Below, in pieces: positions 15,996 through 22,684 of a stretch of DNA of 28,778 nucleotides. The notes under the pieces are model-generated. The model ran no database searches and was not told the DNA's origin. It was given only the letters and a program-made list of their open reading frames with translations. The stretch's first letter is position 1. Every line of letters starts with the position of its first letter. The DNA comes from an uncultured Collinsella sp. (GTDB lineage Bacteria; Actinomycetota; Coriobacteriia; Coriobacteriales; Coriobacteriaceae), in contig CATYSO010000026.1 in NCBI GenBank assembly GCA_958412345.1, positions 1 through 28,778 of the forward strand, read 5' to 3'. The translations under genes were made by a program, and so were the position numbers.

Positions 15996-17240
15996 ATGAA
16001 TAAACCCGACCACTTCCTCTGGGGCGTGTCGACGGCGGGCCACCAGACCGACGGCGGCGACGCGGCTGCCGACACCACCTTCTTGGAGCATGTGGAGCCT
16101 ACGGTTTTTAAGGAGCCCGCTGGAGACGCCTGCCGCAGCTGGGAGCGTTGGGAGGACGACCTCAACTGTGTTGCTGAGATGGGGCTCAACGCGTATCGCT
16201 TCTCCGTTGAGTGGTGTCGCATCGAGCAGGAGGAGGGCGTCATCGACCAGGCGGCCCTCGATCACTACGACCGCCTGATGGATGGTTGCCTGGAGCGCGG
16301 TATCCAGCCGGTGCTCACGCTTTGCCACTTTACCTGTCCTCATTGGTTTGCCAAACGGGGTGGTTGGCTCGCGCCCGACGCTGTCGACCTCTTTGCGGCG
16401 CATGTGCGGCGCGTTATGGAGCTCGCCCGCGGCCGCGCCGCTGCGGTGGTGACACTTAACGAGCCCAACCTCAACCAGCTCCTCGCCAACGGTGCGATGC
16501 CTCCCGAGGCGTTTGCCTTCCAGCAGGTGGTGCTGCATGCCGCAGCGGCAAAGGCGGGCGTTGCGCATTACCGTGCGGGCAACGTGCAGGACATCGACGA
16601 GTTCGACGCAATGGACGAGGCTATGGCGCGTGCTCATCGCCGTGCTGTGGAGGTGGTGCGTGAGGTAGCGCCGGGTACCCCTGTGGGACTCTCGCTTTCA
16701 GTAGTGGACGACGACTGGGCCACACCCGCCGGCCGTGCCATTTGCGAGCGTAAGCGCGAACTCTGCTATGGCAAGTGGGTTGATGCCATTCAAGGGGATG
16801 ACTTCATCGGCGTGCAGAACTACGAGCGCATGGTCTTTGGCGACGAAGGGCTCATCGCACCCGATCCTACCCAGCCCATCAACGGTATGGGCACGCAGGT
16901 GGAGCCCGGCTCGCTTGCGGGTGCAGTGCTCTACATCCACGAGCTCACGGGCCTTCCAGTCGTCGTTACAGAGCATGGCATCTCTACCGAGGACGATCAT
17001 CTGCGCTGCGACTTCATCCGCGCATCGCTGCCCGCGCTTGCGGGGCTTGTGCGGCGCGGGCTGTCAGTGCTGGGGTACTTCCACTGGACGCTTATGGACA
17101 ACTTTGAGTGGATTTCTGCTTTTGACAGTCGACTGGGGCTTTATGAGGTCGATCGTCGTGACGGTACGTACGACCGCATCGCAAAGCCAAGCGCGCGCGT
17201 GTACGCGGATGTGGTTCGCACGCTCGATGGGCGGATGTAG
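15996..17240 (+). CDS. GH1 beta-glucosidase, non-phospho type
   Basis: This 414-residue GH1 enzyme has the acid/base Glu156 in LNEPN and the nucleophile Glu326 in VVTEHGI. The motif NFEW near residue 370 binds the free 4- and 6-hydroxyls of glucose, and the Ser/Lys/Tyr phosphate site of the other GH1 enzyme at 11591-13003 is missing. It should therefore act on unphosphorylated glycosides. No signal peptide is seen, so it is cytoplasmic and would need a substrate that enters by another route or arises after partial digestion. It is shorter than usual for GH1 (about 450-480 residues). GAAAGGA precedes the ATG at 15996; an in-frame ATG at 15969 has no ribosome site. Confidence 0.9.
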   Translation: MNKPDHFLWGVSTAGHQTDGGDAAADTTFLEHVEPTVFKEPAGDACRSWERWEDDLNCVAEMGLNAYRFSVEWCRIEQEEGVIDQAALDHYDRLMDGCLERGIQPVLTLCHFTCPHWFAKRGGWLAPDAVDLFAAHVRRVMELARGRAAAVVTLNEPNLNQLLANGAMPPEAFAFQQVVLHAAAAKAGVAHYRAGNVQDIDEFDAMDEAMARAHRRAVEVVREVAPGTPVGLSLSVVDDDWATPAGRAICERKRELCYGKWVDAIQGDDFIGVQNYERMVFGDEGLIAPDPTQPINGMGTQVEPGSLAGAVLYIHELTGLPVVVTEHGISTEDDHLRCDFIRASLPALAGLVRRGLSVLGYFHWTLMDNFEWISAFDSRLGLYEVDRRDGTYDRIAKPSARVYADVVRTLDGRM

Positions 17241-17309
17241 ATGCGTTCGCGCAAGGAGATGGGCACGCGGCGCCTATATCGGTGTTGCGAAGGCAAGGGG
17301 AGATGACGT

Positions 17310-18737
17310 ATGCAGGCGCTACGCGTAAGTGATAACGGCAGGTATCTTGTGACGGAAGACGGCGCGCCCTTTACATGGATAGCCGACACCGCTTGGACGC
17401 TGCCGCAGCGTATAAAAGCCGATAACGTGGAATACTATCTGCGTCGCCGTAAAGAGCAGGGCTTTACTGTGCTGCAGATGGTTGCCCTTGACCCCGAGCG
17501 CGATGTACTCATGCGCTCACCCGCGGGCGAGCCGGCACTTATCAACGGTGACCTCGAACATCCCAATGAGCGCTATTTTTCCTATCTTGATTGGGTGCTC
17601 GATCGTGCTGAACACTACGGCTTTCACGTGCTTCTGCTTCCTGTGTGGGGGCAGTTGGTGACAGGCGACAACTGGATGGGTGGCACGTTTGGTATAACGG
17701 TGACCGGCGAGAACGCCTACGACTTTGGCAAGTGGATTGGCGCGCGGTATGCCTCACGAAAGAACATCGTGTGGTGTTTGGGCGGCGACCGGCAGCCGGT
17801 TCACCGCGGTGTTGATTACCGTTCGGTGTGGCGGCGTATGGCAGAGGGCCTTGCCGAGGGCGTCCTCGGCAGCCCGCTGCCCGCTGATGCGCCCCGCGAG
17901 GCGTGGCGCCGGTTGCCCCTTGCCTATCATCCAAGTTGTGAAGACCAAAATCACTGCTCGTCTTCTACCTATTGGGGCGATGACGAGCGATGGCTTGCGC
18001 TAACCATGCTGCAGTCGGGTCATGGCCCAGGCGCGTGCAGTTGGAAGCTTGTCGAGGCGGAGCATGAACAGCCTGGTTCCGCGCGTCCCGTTTGGGATGG
18101 CGAGCCGGCGTATGAGGACATGCCCACGAGTTGGCCGCCGACCGGTCCACGTCATGGGACATGGATGGTGCGACGCCGAGCGTACTGGTCGGTGCTCGCC
18201 GGGGCGTTTGGAGTTACCTATGGACACTGCTCGGTGTGGAGCTCCATTGCCGAGAAGGAACGAAACGATATGTTTCACGTGGATTGGTTTGAAGCGCTCG
18301 ACGCCGAGGGAGCAAATCAGATGCGCTATCTGCGAGCCTTCCTCGATGAGTCTGGTGTTGTTGGCTCCCTTCCGTGTCCGCATGCCGTGGTTTCGCCTGA
18401 GACGGATGATTTGGCTGCGCATGTGCAAGTGAGTTGTGCGGAAGATGGCGCGCGCCTTTTCGCTTACTTGTCCAGCGGCGGCACCGCGTGCCTGCAGATG
18501 CCCGAGGGCTGGGTGACAGCATGGTGCTGGTGGTACAGCCCGCGCACCGGTGATATATGTGGTCCCGTGCCGGAGATCGTAGCCGACGGGGGCGCTACTG
18601 TGCGTGCCCCGAGCGCGGGAGAAGGCGAGGATTGGTTGCTCATGGCCGATGCGGAGCGCAGCGAGGTGCCAATACATCTCTGCTCGTACGGGGAGCCTGT
18701 GGAGGTTGGAAAACTTGATAAAGTGTTCGCGTGGTAA
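17310..18737 (+). CDS. DUF4038 (GH140-like) glycoside hydrolase
   Basis: This 475-residue protein has the DUF4038 barrel found in GH140 apiosidases and related enzymes: an N-terminal strand reading PFTWIADTAWTLPQR (about residues 22-36), HVLLLPVWG, RYASRKNIVWCLGGD near residue 150, and a TYGHCSVW segment near residue 305. A small beta-rich C-terminal domain follows. GH140 enzymes remove apiose from pectin side chains, but many DUF4038 proteins have unknown substrates. No signal peptide is visible, so it probably acts on an imported oligosaccharide. AAGGGGAGA precedes the ATG. It is the third gene of the chbG-GH1-DUF4038 run and ends 42 bases before the promoter of the second tRNA-fMet locus. 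Confidence 0.82.
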   Translation: MQALRVSDNGRYLVTEDGAPFTWIADTAWTLPQRIKADNVEYYLRRRKEQGFTVLQMVALDPERDVLMRSPAGEPALINGDLEHPNERYFSYLDWVLDRAEHYGFHVLLLPVWGQLVTGDNWMGGTFGITVTGENAYDFGKWIGARYASRKNIVWCLGGDRQPVHRGVDYRSVWRRMAEGLAEGVLGSPLPADAPREAWRRLPLAYHPSCEDQNHCSSSTYWGDDERWLALTMLQSGHGPGACSWKLVEAEHEQPGSARPVWDGEPAYEDMPTSWPPTGPRHGTWMVRRRAYWSVLAGAFGVTYGHCSVWSSIAEKERNDMFHVDWFEALDAEGANQMRYLRAFLDESGVVGSLPCPHAVVSPETDDLAAHVQVSCAEDGARLFAYLSSGGTACLQMPEGWVTAWCWWYSPRTGDICGPVPEIVADGGATVRAPSAGEGEDWLLMADAERSEVPIHLCSYGEPVEVGKLDKVFAW

Positions 18738-18778
18738 GACTGAATGTGGAGCAACCTTCACAACCTTGGGCAGCCGGC

Positions 18779-18807
18779 TTGCAATCGCGCAGGCGGGAGC
18801 GTAATAA
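18779..18807 (+). promoter_or_regulatory. Promoter of tRNA-fMet copy 2
   Basis: TTGCAA (18779-18784) and TAATAA (18802-18807) are 17 bases apart, the same geometry as the promoter of copy 1. Sequence between promoter and tRNA is also related (both share TCTTGCGCA and CCAGACATTGC), so the promoter was duplicated with the gene. Confidence 0.7.
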
Positions 18808-18836
18808 CTCTCTTGCGCAAAGGCGCGTCCAGACAT

Positions 18837-18913
18837 TGCGGGGTGGAGCAGTCTGGTAGCTCGCCGCCCTCATAACCCGGAGGTCGTAGGTTCAAATCCT
18901 GCCCCCGCGACCA
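18837..18913 (+). tRNA. Initiator tRNA-Met-like gene with a disrupted anticodon stem (copy 2)
   Basis: All 77 bases match copy 1 at 6948-7024 except two adjacent positions in the 5' strand of the anticodon stem (tRNA positions 30-31), where GG has become CC. This replaces two G-C pairs with C-C mismatches and removes the three G-C pairs that direct initiator tRNAs to the ribosomal P site. Anticodon CAT, T arm, acceptor stem and CCA end are intact. It is probably a non-functional or altered initiator, although its promoter and terminator persist. Confidence 0.88.
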
Positions 18914-18922
18914 AGAACTTGC

Positions 18923-18952
18923 AGCTCGTCGGCCTAGCCGGCGAGCTTTTTT
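18923..18952 (+). terminator. Terminator of tRNA-fMet copy 2
   Basis: The stem (18923-18933 with 18937-18947, loop CTA) and T run are identical to those after copy 1 at 7034-7063. Confidence 0.9.
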
Positions 18953-19001
18953 GTCATTTGGGAACCGTGTTTTCGGTCCAATTCTCAACTTCCCAAACAA
19001 A

Positions 19002-19381
19002 ATCTCAATCTGTAACACCTGGACTCGATTTGGGCGGCTAACTGTTACAGATTGAGATATTTCGGCGGGACGACCTCCGTTTGTCTAAATCTGTAACACG
19101 AGGGGTGGATTTGGCCGAGTTACTGTTACAGATCGAGATTTTCTTACAGGCGGGTTTGGTTTGTGTCGATCTGTAACAGGTAGGGGTCAAAAATGGGTCT
19201 AGATGTTACAGATTTAGATGTTTGGTCGGACCGAATTAGTTTGTCTCGATCTGTAACGGTTGGGGGTCAAAAGTCGGTCTAGATGTTACAGATTTAGATT
19301 GTCGAGAACGGGCCGAGGAGAATGTCTCAATCTGTAACAGTTAGACCTTATTTTGCCGAGTAGTTGTTACAGATTGAGACA
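19002..19381 (+). repeat. Array of five long palindromic units, about 81-bp period
   Basis: Units start near 19002, 19084, 19165, 19244 and 19325. Each has arms built on ATCTGTAACA and TGTTACAGAT with a loop of about 25-28 bases, and consecutive units are joined by linkers of about 25 bases. Unit 1 has a perfect 16-bp stem (19002-19017 with 19043-19058). Unit 5 has a perfect 17-bp stem (19323-19339 with 19365-19381). Units 2-4 keep the inner 10-11 bp and vary outside. Loops are asymmetric and related between units, so the array is in direct orientation. No coding sequence lies between 18953 and 19522. From 19382 to 19522 I see only a possible -10 box (TAATAT, 19462-19467) for the next gene. 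Confidence 0.93.
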
Positions 19382-19522
19382 AACCGGGAGCCGGCCCCGC
19401 CCCCATCCACCAGCCGCTACCTGCTATCCGCCGATTTCAGCTGCGGGCCCGAACCCCCATGTAATATTCTCTAGACAACTACGCGGCATCATCGCCGCCG
19501 CGCCTATAAGAGAGGAATGTCC

Positions 19523-21553
19523 ATGACCACACCTGCCACTAAGCTGCTCCAGCCCATTACGGTTGGCCCCCTTGAGCTCAAGAACCGCATTATGTTCCCG
19601 CCGCTGACCACCGGCTACGAGGAGCGCGACGGCTCCATCGGCGAGCGCAGCCTGGCTTTTTACGAGCGCCTGGCCCGTGGCGGCGTGAGCTACATCGTCA
19701 TCGGCGACGTCGCTCCCGTCATGACCGCGAGCCCCACGCCCAAGCTGGCGACCGACGCCCAGATCCCCACGTTTAAGGCGCTGGCCGACACCGTCCACAA
19801 GCACGGCGCCAAGGTCGCGCTGCAGCTGTTCCACCCCGAGTACGACGTGCCCGGCGTCGGCCGCATGGTCATGGGTTCCATGGCCGCCGCCAAGGCCGCG
19901 CAGGAGGCCAAGGCCGCCGGCGACGAGGAAACCTTCGCCGCCAAGATGGCCGAGTCCAACGAGATCCGCAAGCAGGCCTACGCCAAGTTGCACCACGATA
20001 TGCAGCACTTTGTGAACGAGGCTAGCGTGGAGCAGCTCACCCAGATCAAGGAGGCCATCGCTGCCTCGGCCGCTCGCGCGCAGCAGGCCGGGATCGACGC
20101 CATCGAGGTTCACGGCGACCGCCTGGTGGGTTCGCTGTGCTCGGCCATCCTCAACAAGCGCACCGACGAGTACGGCGGCTCGTTCGAGAACCGCGTTCGC
20201 TACGCGCTGGAGGTCGTCGCCGCCATTAAGGAGGCCGCGCCGCAGCTGATGGTGGAGTACAAGCTCCCCGTGATCATGGAGAATCCCGACGGCACGCCGC
20301 GCGGCAAGGGCGGCCTGCAGCCCGACGAGGCCTGTGAGTTTGCCAAGCTGCTCGAGGGCGCGGGCATCGACATGATCCAAGTGGCGCAGGCAAACCACAC
20401 CGGCAACATGGGCGACACCATTCCGCCCATGGGCGCCATGCCCTACAACTGGACGCTGCCCGTGGCAGAGCGCGTCAAGGCCCTGGTCTCCGTGCCGGTG
20501 GCAACCGTCGGCCGCGTGGTTTCGGTCGAGGCCGGCGAGAAGATCCTGGAAGACGGCGCGGCCGACATCATCGCGTACGGCCGCTCGCTCATGTGCGACC
20601 CCGATATTGCGCTGAAGGCCGCGACCGGCGAGCCCATCCGCGAGTGCCTCAACTGCAACAAGGGCTGCGTCGACGCGATTCAAAACCGCAAGTACATCTC
20701 GTGCGTGCTCAATGCCGAGAACGGTGACGAGGCGACCATCGCCATTAAGCCGGGCGAGGGCGACAAGAAGATTGCCGTGGTGGGCGGCGGCATCGCCGGT
20801 CTGGAGGCCGCGCGCGTGGCGGCCAAGCGCGGCTACGACGTGACCGTCTACGAGGCGAGCGATCATCTGGGCGGCCAGATTGTGCTGGCTGCCGCGCCTC
20901 CGCGCAAGGACGAGATCATGCGCTCGGTCGAGTATTACGAGAAGATTCTGCCCGGCCTGGGCGTGAAGGTTGAGCTCAACCATGCCGCTACCGCTGAGGA
21001 CCTCAACGCCGCCGACGCCGCGATTGTAGCTGTGGGCGCGCACGACGTGGTCATCCCCGTTCCGGGCGCCGACTCGGAGAAGGTCGTCTCGAGCTGGGAT
21101 GTGCTGGCGGGCAAGGTGGAGCTTAGCGGGCGCGTTGCCGTCATCGGCGGCGGCCTGGTGGGCACCGAGACTGCCGAGTACCTGCTGCAGCACGGCTGCG
21201 AGGTGGCGATCGTGGAAATGCTCGACAAGATTGCCGCAGGCGAGTCCGAGACCATTCTGCCGCTGATCATGAGCGACTTTGCCGAGCATAACGTAGAGCA
21301 GCACGTGAAGACCCGCCTGACCGCCATCACTGATGAGGGCGTGGAGGCCGTGCGCACTACCGAGGACGGCGCCGAGGAGCCGGTGAAGATTGCCTGCGAT
21401 TACGTGGTGATGGCCGTGGGCTCCAAGGCCAACGCGTTTGACCTGGACGGCGTGACGGTGCCCGTGACTTGCGTGGGCGACTGCTCGGGCGAGCGCACCG
21501 CCGACATCGCGAGCGCCATTCGCACGGCGTATCACGCGGCCAACGAGCTGTAG
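19523..21553 (+). CDS. NADH:flavin oxidoreductase, Old Yellow Enzyme / 2,4-dienoyl-CoA reductase type
   Basis: This 676-residue protein has the three-part plan of 2,4-dienoyl-CoA and 2-enoate reductases. An N-terminal FMN TIM barrel (about residues 1-370) is followed by a [4Fe-4S] cysteine cluster in CLNCNKGC with a fourth cysteine after a spacer (Cys375, Cys378, Cys382, Cys394). A C-terminal FAD/NAD(P)H part has VVGGGIAGLEAA (about 416-427) and VIGGGLVGTETAEYL (about 540-554). Electrons pass from NAD(P)H through FAD and the cluster to FMN and an unsaturated substrate. BaiCD/BaiH bile-acid enzymes share this plan, but the substrate is not readable here. I chose ATG 19523 because GAGGA lies six bases upstream; the ATG at 19517 overlaps that site. 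It is a single-gene unit with its own terminator. Confidence 0.93.
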   Translation: MTTPATKLLQPITVGPLELKNRIMFPPLTTGYEERDGSIGERSLAFYERLARGGVSYIVIGDVAPVMTASPTPKLATDAQIPTFKALADTVHKHGAKVALQLFHPEYDVPGVGRMVMGSMAAAKAAQEAKAAGDEETFAAKMAESNEIRKQAYAKLHHDMQHFVNEASVEQLTQIKEAIAASAARAQQAGIDAIEVHGDRLVGSLCSAILNKRTDEYGGSFENRVRYALEVVAAIKEAAPQLMVEYKLPVIMENPDGTPRGKGGLQPDEACEFAKLLEGAGIDMIQVAQANHTGNMGDTIPPMGAMPYNWTLPVAERVKALVSVPVATVGRVVSVEAGEKILEDGAADIIAYGRSLMCDPDIALKAATGEPIRECLNCNKGCVDAIQNRKYISCVLNAENGDEATIAIKPGEGDKKIAVVGGGIAGLEAARVAAKRGYDVTVYEASDHLGGQIVLAAAPPRKDEIMRSVEYYEKILPGLGVKVELNHAATAEDLNAADAAIVAVGAHDVVIPVPGADSEKVVSSWDVLAGKVELSGRVAVIGGGLVGTETAEYLLQHGCEVAIVEMLDKIAAGESETILPLIMSDFAEHNVEQHVKTRLTAITDEGVEAVRTTEDGAEEPVKIACDYVVMAVGSKANAFDLDGVTVPVTCVGDCSGERTADIASAIRTAYHAANEL

Positions 21554-21628
21554 TTGAACATCGCGGCTAGGCGGGGCGGTAGCACGGATCCGCCTCGCCC
21601 GGCTGTGTCCCGTCGGGTGTCAACCGGT

Positions 21629-21665
21629 GCGGGGCCTGCAAGCGCAGCAGGCCCCGCCCTTTTTG
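21629..21665 (+). terminator. Terminator after the flavoprotein gene
   Basis: An 11-bp perfect stem (21629-21639 with 21647-21657) with a 7-base loop is followed by a run of T residues. Confidence 0.92.
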
Positions 21666-21794
21666 TTTTGCTCCGGTGGATGGCAATGCGCGGTAATCAT
21701 GAGGAGTAAGGACGTCTGCTGCCTTGCCGATCACTCAAAATTATTGGGGGAGGGGTTAATAACTATATCCTCTATGCCAAAGGACATGAAGAGA

Positions 21795-21811
21795 TGTCAA
21801 TTTTGTTGACA
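21795..21811. promoter_or_regulatory. Short inverted repeat in an AT-rich intergenic region
   Basis: TGTCAA and TTGACA are separated by five bases, a spacing typical of a dimeric repressor site. It lies about 110 bases upstream of the promoter of the small HTH gene. The whole 21666-21993 stretch is AT-rich for this genome and holds no convincing gene. Confidence 0.35.
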
Positions 21812-21923
21812 AGCGAATGACGATTAGCTGCGAGTCAGCTACCAGCGTAAATAATCGATAAAGAAATGTCGTAAATTGGTGCCAAATGCCCAGATAACAC
21901 CGCGTCTATTTTAATTAACCGCT

Positions 21924-21952
21924 TTGAGCAAACAGTAAAATGCTACTATCTA
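21924..21952 (+). promoter_or_regulatory. Promoter of the double-HTH gene
   Basis: TTGAGC (21924-21929) and TATCTA (21947-21952) are separated by 17 bases, 41 bases before the proposed start codon. Confidence 0.6.
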
Positions 21953-21993
21953 ACTTGCACGTAAGAAAGCAGATTAACGGTTAAGGCTAAGAA

Positions 21994-22398
21994 GTGGCAG
22001 GTATGTCGGAAGCAACTAGGACTCGCACGCATGCGCCCGAGGTTAGGCAGCGCGCCGTCGAGATCCTCCAAGAGGGGGTCGGTCATCGCGCCCTCGCCGC
22101 GGAGCTTGGCATTCCCCAGGCCACGGCTCGTCAGTGGGCCCGCGCGTATGCCGTAGGCGGTGCCGACGCCGTTCTCAACGCCGGTTCGCATCATCACACC
22201 TATTCGTACGAAGTTAAGCTCGCCGTGGTCAAGGACCGCTTGGAAAACGGCTTAACGGTTCGCGAGGCCATGATCAAGCACAAGATTCCCAGCGAGTCTT
22301 CGGTCAAGGCTTGGTGCCGCCAGTACCGCGAGAGCGGTGAGTCCGCGCTGGTCGACAAGCCGCGTGGCCGCAAGCCGCGCGTTAAAAAGGCGGAATAG
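21994..22398 (+). CDS. Small double helix-turn-helix protein (transposase-OrfA-like)
   Basis: This 134-residue protein carries two HTH segments: residues 14-50 (RQRAVEILQEGVGHRALAAE then IPQATARQW) and about 74-115 (VREAMIKHKIPSESSVKAW), followed by a basic tail (GRKPRVKKAE). The pattern is that of HTH_28/IS3 OrfA-type DNA-binding domains, but there is no catalytic OrfB and no terminal inverted repeat. It is either a domesticated regulator or a transposase remnant. The GTG at 21994 has AAGG eight bases upstream; an ATG at 22003 would shorten it by three residues. It has its own promoter and terminator and lies just upstream of the hydrogenase operon, which makes local regulation possible but unproven. 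Confidence 0.75.
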   Translation: MAGMSEATRTRTHAPEVRQRAVEILQEGVGHRALAAELGIPQATARQWARAYAVGGADAVLNAGSHHHTYSYEVKLAVVKDRLENGLTVREAMIKHKIPSESSVKAWCRQYRESGESALVDKPRGRKPRVKKAE

Positions 22399-22410
22399 CG
22401 AACGGGACGG

Positions 22411-22433
22411 TGCGCCCACAGGGGCGCATTTTT
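22411..22433 (+). terminator. Terminator after the double-HTH gene
   Basis: A 7-bp stem (22411-22417 with 22422-22428) with loop ACAG is followed by five T residues. Confidence 0.85.
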
Positions 22434-22638
22434 CTTGCCGCGCCAACTTTTTGGACCGTCGTGAGCCTACTGGAACATCCTCCAAAGTGGTTAATAAACC
22501 GCGCGCAGTGGCCCGTGCGCCCGCCGCCGCGATAGGGGGAGCGTCGCCTCTCTGTTCCAAAGCGGACGTATCCTTACCCCGTATGCCTAAAACTCCCCAG
22601 TTGACCGAAAACCCGCCGCCGCTACTCCTCAACTGAGC

Positions 22639-22644
22639 TATAAC
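22639..22644 (+). promoter_or_regulatory. Possible -10 box of the hydrogenase operon
   Basis: TATAAC lies 40 bases before the first hydrogenase start codon. No good -35 box stands at the usual distance, so an activator may be needed. The rest of 22434-22684 shows no gene or strong hairpin. Confidence 0.35.
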
Positions 22645-22684
22645 GTTAAACAATTGCAGCGTTTTTGCATGGGGGAGTGATGGT

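Noticed and set aside
19002..19381. CRISPR array
   Set aside because: The units are diverged rather than identical, each is a 55-57 base hairpin, the linkers are related to one another instead of unique, and no cas gene is present.
19424..21535. A 703-codon minus-strand frame opposite the flavoprotein
   Set aside because: Composition is low-complexity Leu/Gly/His/Arg with no motif; it is a shadow of the plus-strand gene.
21627..21809. A 60-codon plus-strand frame after the flavoprotein
   Set aside because: It runs through the terminator hairpin, has no ribosome site and no recognisable protein character.
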